DNA of 12,617 bases, taken from Aliterella sp. RAGGC_92. GTDB taxonomy: Bacteria > Cyanobacteriota > Cyanobacteriia > Cyanobacteriales > Chroococcidiopsidaceae. Position 1 is the first letter of the stretch, and each line of letters opens with the position of its first letter. The notes under the pieces were generated by a model. It was not told the DNA's origin. It was given only the letters and a program-made list of their open reading frames with translations, and searched no databases. Both the position numbers and the translations under genes were made by a program. This document shows, one piece after another, positions 6,224 through 12,549 of the stretch. The stretch spans positions 1-12,617 of the forward strand of contig JAPJOW010000124.1 of assembly GCA_030826005.1 (NCBI GenBank). Reading direction: 5' to 3'.

Positions 6224-7989
6224 GCCGTTTTAGTTTCTCCTTTCATCGCTAACCATGCTAGTCCATAACAAAGAGCCGCGTTACCAATTAAAAAGCTACG
6301 GGCTACTATCCCTGCTCCTAGCCACCAAACATCAGGCGTAAAAATCGCACTTATAACTAAGCAACTAGCAACTCCTAAAGACGTACCGATGGCAAACCAC
6401 TTCCACTTAGGATGTCCGAGAAATAAAGCAATTAACGCTAAAGGAATTAATACACTAGCAAACGCTGGATTGAGGACACTATTGCCTGCTATAGCATTAC
6501 CTAGTTCGGGAATTGAGCTACCTAGTACGCGGAAAGGCCACTGAGGCAAATCGTAAATATAAACGCCACGCAGGAAAAATAAACCCGAACTACCAGCAAT
6601 TAAACCGCTACTTAATGCCCAACTCCAGGCAAAAGGAAAATAAGTGCCTAAAAACCATGCGAGTAAGTAAGAACCAAGTACCATTGCAATTTTAGGTAAT
6701 AGCGCGATCGCACCGCCATCAATCCAAAAACGCAAATTGAGGTAGCCATTATCTCGCAGCCAGCGAAAGAAGTGGGGAAAGCTAATTTGCCCGACTTGCG
6801 CCAATTTGACGGCGGCGGCAGCATCTAATTGCCCGGCACCGTAATAGTTGAGTGCGTCTTCTTGCATTGGTCTTGAGGATTTTTGTAAAATCGACAGAAC
6901 TTCTTCTGGTTGCGTTACTCCCGAAGCTCTAATTAAAGCTGCAACCCCCGCTACGTGCGGCGCTGCCATGCTCGTACCTTGCAAGCCCCGAATTGATGCT
7001 ACGCCCGTGTCGGGGTCGATAGTATCTTGTAAAATCTTGCCAGCATCGCTACCCCCAGGGGCGGAAATATCCACACCCGCGCCAAAGTTAGAATAAGGAG
7101 CTTTTTCGCTGGCGGCATCAAAGGCTGCTACCCCAATGACGTGAGGATAGCGGGCGGGGTAAGAAGCCGAGTTTTGATTTTCATTACCCGCCGCCGCAAT
7201 AATTACTACACCTTTACTGTAGGCGTAATCGATCGCTTCCTTCATAACTTGACTTTCACCGCCGCCGCCCAAACTCATATTAATTACATCTGCACCGTTA
7301 TCGGCGGCAAATTTAATCGCTTCGGCAATATCGGCAACAGTTCCACCGCCGTAACTACTTAATACTTTTAAGGGCATTAAACTTGCTTCGTAAGCAATCC
7401 CTGCTACGCCATAGCCGTTATTAGTAGATTGGGCAATAGTTCCCGCTACGTGCGTACCGTGTCCGTTGTCGTCATCGGCGATGGTGCGATCGCTTACAAA
7501 ATCGTAGCCACTCACAATACTTGTATCTTTTAAGTCTGGTACGCGGCTAATACCTGTATCGATTACGGCAACTGTTACATCTTTACCTTTGGTTTCAGTC
7601 CAGGCAGATTCGATGTTTATACTCCGCAAATTCCACTGTTTGCTATAGTCAGGGTCGTTGGGCGCAACTAAAGCACTGTAAATGTAATTTGGTTCGATAT
7701 GTTCGGTAGTTTTGGCTACAGGAGACTTTTTTAAACTTTTTAGCGTATGGCGATCGCCTTTGACTATGTACAGGCGATCGCTGACCGAAAATGCACTATT
7801 AAGTTGGGGTGTAGAATTAAGTTGCGAGGCGATCGCATTAATTTCCTTGGCAATTTCTGTTGCGGGTACGTCCTCCTTAAAGTCGATCGTAATTGAATCA
7901 AATTTGCCTCGATCTGCCAGCCCTTTAAAATTAAATAGGGCGAAACTTATCCCGACCAGAAACAAGCACAGTAGTAAAACCCTTTTCAT
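6220..7989 (-). CDS. Membrane-anchored S8 (subtilisin-like) serine protease with polytopic C-terminal domain
   Basis: The 589-residue product starts with a signal peptide or anchor (about 4-20), then an I9-like propeptide region (about 30-105, ending HIEPNYIYSAL). The peptidase S8 domain spans about 115-395 with the complete catalytic set: Asp144 in AVIDTG, His177 in NGHGTHVAG, Asn269 of the oxyanion hole in AAAGNE, and Ser340 in GTSMAAPHVAG. After the protease there are about five hydrophobic segments (roughly 425-448, 455-475, 508-524, 532-550 and 556-581), so the enzyme would be tethered with its catalytic domain probably on the periplasmic or lumenal side. The propeptide suggests autoactivation. 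Substrates are unknown; protein quality control or maturation at the envelope is inference. Start ATG is clear but no strong ribosome binding site is visible. The downstream OB-like gene overlaps its stop by 4 nt. Confidence 0.93.
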   Translation of the reverse strand: MKRVLLLCLFLVGISFALFNFKGLADRGKFDSITIDFKEDVPATEIAKEINAIASQLNSTPQLNSAFSVSDRLYIVKGDRHTLKSLKKSPVAKTTEHIEPNYIYSALVAPNDPDYSKQWNLRSINIESAWTETKGKDVTVAVIDTGISRVPDLKDTSIVSGYDFVSDRTIADDDNGHGTHVAGTIAQSTNNGYGVAGIAYEASLMPLKVLSSYGGGTVADIAEAIKFAADNGADVINMSLGGGGESQVMKEAIDYAYSKGVVIIAAAGNENQNSASYPARYPHVIGVAAFDAASEKAPYSNFGAGVDISAPGGSDAGKILQDTIDPDTGVASIRGLQGTSMAAPHVAGVAALIRASGVTQPEEVLSILQKSSRPMQEDALNYYGAGQLDAAAAVKLAQVGQISFPHFFRWLRDNGYLNLRFWIDGGAIALLPKIAMVLGSYLLAWFLGTYFPFAWSWALSSGLIAGSSGLFFLRGVYIYDLPQWPFRVLGSSIPELGNAIAGNSVLNPAFASVLIPLALIALFLGHPKWKWFAIGTSLGVASCLVISAIFTPDVWWLGAGIVARSFLIGNAALCYGLAWLAMKGETKTA

Positions 7990-8058
7990 ATCAATTTGTC
8001 AGTAGCGCGACTGTACCGATCAAAATAACGTATAGACTCTTGATTGGGAATGATTTTT

Positions 8059-8085
8059 TGAGATAGTTACAACAAATTTATAATT
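8059..8085 (+). promoter_or_regulatory. Candidate promoter in the divergent intergenic region
   Basis: TTGAGA at 8059-8064 and a perfect TATAAT at 8080-8085 are separated by 15 nt, slightly short of the optimum. The position, about 36 nt before the ATG at 8121, fits a promoter for the small membrane protein gene. No equally clear promoter was found for the divergent protease gene in the same 131-nt gap. Confidence 0.4.
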
Positions 8086-8120
8086 TTATGGTTATACACA
8101 AATTCATTGCAGGAAATTAA

Positions 8121-8555
8121 ATGGAACGCGGTCTAATTTGGTTATCGTTATTGTTGGTATTTGTTTGGTTAGCAAGCTTAGGCTGGAACGAATATCAAAA
8201 AGTTGAAGCTTATCGACGCTGGGCGGCAAAGGCGGAGTTTGATAAGTCTAAGTACGATATTTATGCCGTACTAGCTACAAAAGGTAGCAATTTGACTTGG
8301 GGTAAGCCAACCAGACAAGCAATAATTAACGAATCAACTTTTTCTTTAAATGATGTCCAAGGGATCGATTTAGTAGTAGACGATCGCTTAGTAGAGATGG
8401 AGTCGCCGCCTAGTAAAGGGCGAATAGCCGCCTTGGAATTTAGTTTTACCCAAGCTCCATCCGTGCGCGTTCCTTTTACAGAAATAGCTTTAGCCGCCGA
8501 ATGGGGCAAATATTTACGCTCCCAATTAAATCTATTGCGCGCATCAAAGAGCTAA
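8121..8555 (+). CDS. Conserved-looking single-pass membrane-anchored protein, unknown function
   Basis: The 144-residue product has one hydrophobic segment (about residues 4-22, GLIWLSLLLVFVWLASLGW) followed directly by a soluble domain of about 120 residues. The short charged lead (MER) suits an N-in, C-out signal anchor. The soluble part contains TWGKPTRQAIINESTFSLNDVQGIDLVVDDRLVE and ALEFSFTQAPSVRVPFTEIALAAEWGKYL, a mixed alpha/beta pattern without cysteines or a catalytic motif I recognise. AGGA at 8111-8114 supports the start. It lies divergent to the membrane protease, sharing a 131-nt intergenic region. I cannot assign a function. Confidence 0.82.
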   Translation: MERGLIWLSLLLVFVWLASLGWNEYQKVEAYRRWAAKAEFDKSKYDIYAVLATKGSNLTWGKPTRQAIINESTFSLNDVQGIDLVVDDRLVEMESPPSKGRIAALEFSFTQAPSVRVPFTEIALAAEWGKYLRSQLNLLRASKS

Positions 8556-8568
8556 TTAACTGCATTTG

Positions 8569-8586
8569 GAGCGATCGCTCTATTTT
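8569..8586 (+). terminator. Weak terminator-like HIP1 palindrome with T run
   Basis: GAGCGATCGCTC (8569-8580) is a 12-bp perfect palindrome built on a HIP1 site, followed by TATTTTT. It stands 14 nt after the upstream stop codon. It has no unpaired loop, so a hairpin would lose central pairs; terminator activity is doubtful. Confidence 0.25.
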
Positions 8587-8662
8587 TCTAACTATTAAGC
8601 CAAAATTCCGCGTATATTTGCTTAATTGGCTTGTAATATCAGCATAAATTTATACTTAAATA

Positions 8663-8691
8663 TTGATTGTCGATCGCCAAAAAAATAGATT
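8663..8691 (+). promoter_or_regulatory. Candidate promoter for the Tyr-rich secreted protein gene
   Basis: TTGATT (8663-8668) and TAGATT (8686-8691) are spaced by 17 nt and match the consensus at four of six positions each. The ATG at 8744 lies about 50 nt downstream and has its own GAGG at 8732-8735. Pattern match only. Confidence 0.3.
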
Positions 8692-8743
8692 AGTATCAAA
8701 ATAGAAGCTAACAATCAACGATCTGTCGTTTGAGGCTGACCAA

Positions 8744-9808
8744 ATGAAAGTGCCAAATCAGTCTAAACGTTTCAATCAAACGGTATCAATTGCGATCGCC
8801 GCAATTATCAGTATTAGTATTTGTGAAATCTCCCTCGCTAGACCAAGAGGGGGCGGGGGTTCTCCACGTGTAGCTCCCAGCAGCTTTGGCTCGTCACCTA
8901 GAGGGGGTGCGGGCAATAATCAATTTTCTCGTCCATCTAGAGTAGGACAAAGTAATCGCCCCTCTTTTCAAAATCGACAGCTTAGGCAAACTGAAGCTAT
9001 CCAAGTAGAGCAATTCCGGCAACGAGTTGAAGACATTAAAAATACTCCTCAATTCCAACAACGAATTGAAAATATCAAAAATAGTTCTCAATTCCAACAA
9101 CGAGTTGAAGAAATTAAAAACAACTCCCAATTTCAACAGCGAGTTGAAGAAATTAAAAATAATCCTCAATTCCAACAGCGAGTTGAAGAAATTCGCCAAA
9201 ACATTCAAACCAACCCAGAAGCGCAGCAAACTTTACAACAATTGCAACAGTCTCGTCAACAATTCAAAGTTGAGCGGCGAGAAGACTGGCAAAATTATTT
9301 AAACGAAACCCGCGACGAGCGACAAGATAATCGTTATTATTACGATCCCTATTACTGGAATGTAGGCTATGGATACGACTATTTTTGGGGCGGGTATTAT
9401 CCTGGTTACTTAGTGCCTTTGAGTGGTTTATCGGTAAGTTTATTTGCTGGTGATTACGATCGCTACTATTACGATTCAAATAGGTATTACCCACTTCCCG
9501 ATAATCAAAACTATCCTTCGTCCCGCGCTGGGGAAAGGGTAAGCGTTTCTAGTTTGCCAGAGGGCTTTATTAGCATTGCCTTAAACTCTCAAACTTATTA
9601 TTACTATTTAGGAACTTTTTACCTTTTAGATTCCGCAACAGGTAATTATGCAGTTACTCCGCCTCCCGTTGGTGCAGTAGTTCCTTACATTCCTACGGAG
9701 TATCAAAAAGTTACCGTTAACGGCACGCAATATTATCAATATGCTGGAATCTATTACCGTCCTACTTATGTAAAGGGGCAGCTATTGTACAAAGTAGTCA
9801 AAGTCTAG
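8744..9808 (+). CDS. Secreted Tyr-rich protein with 13-residue tandem repeats and DUF6515-like C-terminal modules
   Basis: The 354-residue product has a signal peptide (hydrophobic part about 13-27, likely cleavage near the ALAR-like SLAR at 30-33). A Gly/Ser/Arg/Asn-rich linker (34-85) is followed by five tandem 13-residue repeats at 90-154 of the form QFQQRVEEIKNNP, predicted helical and Gln/Glu-rich. Then comes a Tyr/Gly-rich segment (198-250, RYYYDPYYWNVGYGYDYFWGGYYPGY). The C terminus has two copies of a beta-hairpin-like module at about 271-294 and 316-339, pattern (L/I)Px(F/Y)xx(I/V)x(L/V)NxxxYYxYxGxxY, which resembles DUF6515. It is probably an envelope or extracellular structural protein; no catalytic motif is seen. 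GAGG eight bases before the ATG supports the start. It stands alone between a + strand membrane protein gene and the convergent transporter gene. Confidence 0.85.
   Translation: MKVPNQSKRFNQTVSIAIAAIISISICEISLARPRGGGGSPRVAPSSFGSSPRGGAGNNQFSRPSRVGQSNRPSFQNRQLRQTEAIQVEQFRQRVEDIKNTPQFQQRIENIKNSSQFQQRVEEIKNNSQFQQRVEEIKNNPQFQQRVEEIRQNIQTNPEAQQTLQQLQQSRQQFKVERREDWQNYLNETRDERQDNRYYYDPYYWNVGYGYDYFWGGYYPGYLVPLSGLSVSLFAGDYDRYYYDSNRYYPLPDNQNYPSSRAGERVSVSSLPEGFISIALNSQTYYYYLGTFYLLDSATGNYAVTPPPVGAVVPYIPTEYQKVTVNGTQYYQYAGIYYRPTYVKGQLLYKVVKV
9011..9205 (+). repeat. Five in-frame 39-bp tandem repeats
   Basis: Units begin at 9011, 9050, 9089, 9128 and 9167, each 39 bp and starting CAATT(C/T). They encode QFRQRVEDIKNTP, QFQQRIENIKNSS, QFQQRVEEIKNNS, QFQQRVEEIKNNP and QFQQRVEEIRQNI. 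Units 3 and 4 are the most alike; the outer ones have drifted. Copy number could vary between strains by slippage or unequal exchange. Confidence 0.95.
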
Positions 9809-9832
9809 GTTTAGTAGCAAGCGGCTAAGTTG

Positions 9833-10171
9833 CTAAGTATTTTTAGCAAAAGCGATCGCGCAAACACCACTTAAAATTAACCCTAAACCCATCCATTGCG
9901 AGAAGGGGATTTTTTCTTTTAACAGCACCGCCCCCGCAATAGTAGTAGCAACAATTGTTAACCCAATCACTACGGGGTAAGCAACCGACAAATTAAATTT
10001 GCCTAAAACTAATATATAAAAAATTGTACTTATCCCGTAGGCGCAGATCCCACCTAATAAGTAGATGTTGATTAAATTGCCCGAAGCTCCTAATTTTAGA
10101 AGCGTTTGAGCCGTTGTACCCAATGCAACCGTAACTAAAATCAGTAAACCAAAAAACAATTGGTTATTCAT
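9833..10171 (-). CDS. Small four-helix transporter of the SMR/EamA (DMT) type
   Basis: The 112-residue product has four hydrophobic segments (about 5-24, 34-54, 60-82 and 92-108), the size and layout of the small multidrug resistance family and of ArnE/ArnF-type lipid-sugar flippase subunits. Helix 1 reads FGLLILVTVALGTTAQTLLKLG: the membrane-embedded glutamate of true SMR drug/proton antiporters (Glu14 in EmrE) is missing, and a QTLLKLG motif is present instead. LSVAYPVVIGLTIVATTIAGAVLLKEKIPFSQWMGLGLILSGV is typical of the superfamily. It is therefore unlikely to be a classical drug exporter and may move a lipid-linked or other substrate. It is the last gene of a three-gene minus-strand unit, 25 nt after the HAD gene. 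The HIP1 octamer at 10173-10180 lies just before its start codon. Confidence 0.85.
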   Translation of the reverse strand: MNNQLFFGLLILVTVALGTTAQTLLKLGASGNLINIYLLGGICAYGISTIFYILVLGKFNLSVAYPVVIGLTIVATTIAGAVLLKEKIPFSQWMGLGLILSGVCAIAFAKNT

Positions 10172-10196
10172 AGCGATCGCCTAGGATTATTGTTTG

Positions 10197-10811
10197 CTAA
10201 TAACTCGTAATACTATCAAAATCTATGAGTTCTTTGCCTAGGGGATAAGGTGTCTGTACCCACTTTCCCGCTAGTTTTTCCCACCATCTCAAAGGATGGG
10301 GTAAAGTGGCAACTTGAATGCTGCAACACCCTAAAAGCCATGCCCCGACTACATCAGTATGCAAACCGTCACCGATGACAATTACTTGTTCTGATTTTAG
10401 TCGCATGGAAGTTACCGCCTTACGAAAAGCAGGAGGAAACGGCTTTTTAGCTGGGCTAATTGCTGGAATATCAAGGCGATTAGACCAATACTCTACTCGA
10501 TAGCGCCTTTTGCCATTGGACAGAATAAAAAATTTGAGTCCAGCTAACTTTGCTTGAGCAATCCAATCTTCTGCTTTGGGTGCAATATAGCGATCGTCTT
10601 CCGAAATAATCGTGTTATCTAAGTCGAGAATAATTCCTCTAATTCCAGCAAATTTAAGTAATTCAATATCGATATCTGCTAGAGTATAAGCCTTTCTAGG
10701 CAACGGGGCAGTATTTTTCGACCGAGGGCGGTTATCGCCTTGAATCAGCTTACGCACCCAAGCAGCTATTAGGCTAGTAATTTTTTGCAAATTGTTTGAC
10801 TTGGTTTTCAA
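10197..10811 (-). CDS. YqeG/GEP4-family HAD phosphatase (TTG start)
   Basis: The 204-residue product is a HAD hydrolase of class IIIA. Motif I is DLDNT (nucleophile Asp63, acid/base Asp65), motif II is LSNG (Ser98, Asn99), motif III is KKP (Lys122/123), and motif IV is GDGLHTDV (Asp148, Asp153). The DLDNT, SN and KP..AF spacing is that of the YqeG family, related to the GEP4-type phosphatidylglycerophosphate phosphatases. Phosphatidylglycerol is needed for cyanobacterial photosynthesis, so that role is plausible; its neighbours suggest phosphoribosyl-lipid dephosphorylation instead. The first in-frame start is TTG; a stop lies seven codons before it, and GAGAG sits upstream. A GTG at residue 19 is the alternative and would drop part of a basic amphipathic N-terminal helix that could bind membrane. 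It lies 26 nt after the prenyltransferase gene. Confidence 0.87.
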   Translation of the reverse strand: MKTKSNNLQKITSLIAAWVRKLIQGDNRPRSKNTAPLPRKAYTLADIDIELLKFAGIRGIILDLDNTIISEDDRYIAPKAEDWIAQAKLAGLKFFILSNGKRRYRVEYWSNRLDIPAISPAKKPFPPAFRKAVTSMRLKSEQVIVIGDGLHTDVVGAWLLGCCSIQVATLPHPLRWWEKLAGKWVQTPYPLGKELIDFDSITSY

Positions 10812-10837
10812 TTTTGCTCTCTGTGTTGTCTAAACTT

Positions 10838-11782
10838 TTATTCGATCCAGCCTTGATGTTTGAGTAGCAATATTCCCAAACAGGTAATAACCCAACCAAC
10901 TACTGTGAGTAATATAGGCAAGTCGCGTAATAAAACTTCGTCTGGTCTTTCGCTGCGTCCTCCTTGCTCGATACCCGTTTGGCGATCGCAAGCAATTTCT
11001 TGCGGATCGCTAATTAGCTGATAGCGAAAAATTCCATACAACACAAAAGGTAAAGTAAGTAGCATCCAAGAAGTAGAAGCACCGCGCACCGCAGGACCCG
11101 AACTCCAAAGAGCGTAAGTAACTACCGTCCCTGTGGTAACAACATTTTCCATGCGATTTAGTAGTGGCAAAGAGTAGCGTTTGAGGACAGAGCGCGTCGT
11201 CCCACCGCGCAAAGTTAATAAGCGCAATTCAGCTTTTCGCTTTTCTACAGCTAGAAATAATGCCAGCATCGCCGTACAAAGTAAAAACCAAGCTGATAAA
11301 ACAATATTAGTTGCTGCCGCCCCGGCATAGGCTCTTAAGACAAACCCCGCAGCGATCGCTCCAATGTCTAAAATTACTACTCGTTTGAGTTTGAGGTTAT
11401 AAGCAACTTGCAGCAAAGCGTAGGCGGCGATCGTTACTCCCAATTGAGGCGACTTCAAGTAGCCTATTAGTAGCGCTCCTCCTAACAGTGTTGCTGCCAT
11501 TGTCCAAGCAGCCGGAAGACTTACAAGTCCTGCCGCAATTGGACGATTGCATTTAATTGGATGTTGGCGATCGGAGGCTACATCTACAATATCGTTGATT
11601 AAATAAAATCCACTAGAAGCACAGCTAAATAATGCTACAGCCAATAAAGCACCGAGCAATGATTGAATGTCTAAGTTAAAACTGAATAATGGTGCGGCGA
11701 ATACAACTAGATTTTTTGTCCACTGTCGCGGTCTTAAAGCTGTTAGATAAGGAAAGTTTTTTGCTTGAATAGTGATAGACAT
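10838..11782 (-). CDS. UbiA-family polyprenyl-phosphate phosphoribosyltransferase (DPPR synthase-like)
   Basis: The 314-residue product is a polytopic membrane protein with about nine hydrophobic segments. It begins with LRPRQWTKNLVVFAAPL, a hallmark of decaprenyl-phosphate phosphoribosyltransferases (Rv3806c/UbiA of mycobacteria). The first Asp-rich motif is NDIVDVASDRQHPIKCNRPIA (Asn63, Asp64, Asp67, Asp71), the second lies at YNLKLKRVVILDI with Asp139. The family transfers 5-phosphoribose from PRPP to a polyprenyl phosphate, giving the first lipid-linked pentose of arabinan synthesis in actinobacteria. Its cyanobacterial product use is not established, and no DprE1/DprE2 epimerase is visible in this window. 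It is the first gene of a three-gene minus-strand operon with a HAD phosphatase and a small four-helix transporter. The long upstream gap (about 770 nt) should contain its promoter, but I found no convincing one. Confidence 0.92.
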   Translation of the reverse strand: MSITIQAKNFPYLTALRPRQWTKNLVVFAAPLFSFNLDIQSLLGALLAVALFSCASSGFYLINDIVDVASDRQHPIKCNRPIAAGLVSLPAAWTMAATLLGGALLIGYLKSPQLGVTIAAYALLQVAYNLKLKRVVILDIGAIAAGFVLRAYAGAAATNIVLSAWFLLCTAMLALFLAVEKRKAELRLLTLRGGTTRSVLKRYSLPLLNRMENVVTTGTVVTYALWSSGPAVRGASTSWMLLTLPFVLYGIFRYQLISDPQEIACDRQTGIEQGGRSERPDEVLLRDLPILLTVVGWVITCLGILLLKHQGWIE

Positions 11783-11903
11783 TATTTTTCTACCAATTTA
11801 TTTTGTCATAGTTCTATAAGTTGTCTGCTTGTTTGAAATTAAGCAAACATAGCACGCCAACTAAATATTAAAAATACCTACTTTTATTAACTCATAAATA
11901 TTC

Positions 11904-11963
11904 TTAACTACAAATACCAATGACCATAACTTCACGCCACTATAAAGTTATGGTTAACTACAA
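11904..11963. repeat. 10-bp inverted repeat beside a 10-bp direct repeat
   Basis: ACCATAACTT (11923-11932) and AAGTTATGGT (11945-11954) form a perfect inverted repeat around a 12-nt loop. TTAACTACAA occurs at 11904-11913 and again at 11954-11963, flanking the hairpin. It lies about 140-180 nt upstream of the prenyltransferase start, so it could be an operator or a small mobile-sequence remnant. Confidence 0.45.
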
Positions 11964-12139
11964 TCCAAATTCTTTAAAATGGATAATTGATGAGTTATAA
12001 TTAATGATTTGCGATCGGAAGCTGCTTTTAAAACAAAATTATTGCAAATTAAAAATAGTAAAGCGTTCGGAATAAAATTTATAAACTTTTACAAGTTAAC
12101 GCACTAAACGTAGCGTTTTATAGATCAATTGCTAATGTT

Positions 12140-12167
12140 GTAGGGGTGCAAAGCTTCGCGCCCCTAC
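12140..12167. repeat. GC-rich hairpin of a type dispersed in cyanobacterial genomes
   Basis: GTAGGGGTGC (12140-12149) pairs with GCGCCCCTAC (12158-12167) with one G-T wobble and an 8-nt loop AAAGCTTC. Similar GTAGGGGCGC...GCGCCCCTAC elements are, from memory, common between genes of filamentous and related cyanobacteria. No T run follows on the plus strand, so it is not a standard terminator. Confidence 0.6.
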
Positions 12168-12193
12168 GGGAAATGATTATGAATCCTGCGTGC

Positions 12194-12413
12194 GATTGCT
12201 ATATAATGTTGGAAGTATTGTAAGTTGGTAAGCATAAAGTTTATAACTTTAATTAAACATTTCAATAGACCTCTTGCACAAATCCAAGAAAGCCCACTAA
12301 GTCCCCCAAAGTTGGGGGACTTAAAAATTCGGTTTTCCCCAGAATTGAGGGGTTAGGGGGGCAAAAAATTATTTACGCAAGAAGTCTAATTAATCATCAA
12401 GGATTGCTATATA
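12194..12413. repeat. 12-bp direct repeats flanking the MITE-like element
   Basis: GATTGCTATATA is found at 12194-12205 and 12402-12413. The MITE-like element lies between them. They are too far from its ends to be target-site duplications and may belong to an older insertion or to another dispersed repeat. Confidence 0.45.
12266..12388. mobile_element. MITE-like element, 123 bp, with imperfect terminal inverted repeats
   Basis: The left end TAGACCTCTTGCACAAAT (12266-12283) matches the reverse complement of the right end (12371-12388), TAGACTTCTTGCGTAAAT, at 15 of 18 positions. The interior holds a perfect 11-bp hairpin AAGTCCCCCAA/TTGGGGGACTT at 12299-12322 and a G-rich stretch (12347-12361). 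There is no room for a transposase, so it would be a non-autonomous element moved in trans. A clear target-site duplication is not visible next to the repeats, so the insertion is old or the true ends differ by a few bases. The parent insertion-sequence family is not identified. Confidence 0.55.
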
Positions 12414-12549
12414 CAGGATGGATGATAGCGTGATGCTTAAGTAACAAACTAATAGTTGACAATCTCTTATTTCAAAAATTCATCAAATTTTCAATTAAAT
12501 ACACTAAAAATTTATAAACTTGCAGCAATTTAAAACAGGTATTTTGTAT

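Larger units (their letters stand above)
12074..12521. repeat. 15-bp direct repeats enclosing the repeat cluster
   Basis: AAAATTTATAAACTT occurs at 12074-12088 and 12507-12521. The 418 nt between them contain the hairpin, the 12-bp direct repeats and the MITE-like element. The motif is AT-only apart from one C, so chance is possible. Confidence 0.35.
11783..12549. other. AT-rich intergenic region with nested repeats
   Basis: No credible protein-coding frame is visible in these 767 nt, and none of the HIP1 octamers common elsewhere occurs here. The region holds an inverted repeat near 11923-11954, a GC-rich hairpin at 12140-12167, two pairs of direct repeats (12 bp and 15 bp) and a MITE-like element at 12266-12388. 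It probably also contains the promoter of the minus-strand prenyltransferase operon. Confidence 0.75.

Noticed and set aside
9011..9205. CRISPR-like array
   Set aside because: The 39-bp units are directly adjacent with no spacers and encode in-frame 13-residue repeats.
8894..9229. Minus-strand open frame opposite the tandem repeats
   Set aside because: Its repeated Phe/Asn/Leu pattern is just the reverse reading of the 39-bp repeats in the plus-strand gene.
9833..10171. Drug-resistance SMR exporter
   Set aside because: The membrane-embedded glutamate in helix 1 that defines EmrE-type antiporters is absent.
12299..12322. Intrinsic terminator at the CCCCC/GGGGG hairpin
   Set aside because: Neither strand has a run of T directly after the stem; the hairpin is better explained as the core of the MITE-like element.
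12456..12461. Promoter with a perfect TTGACA
   Set aside because: No -10-like hexamer lies 15-19 nt downstream and no plus-strand gene follows.
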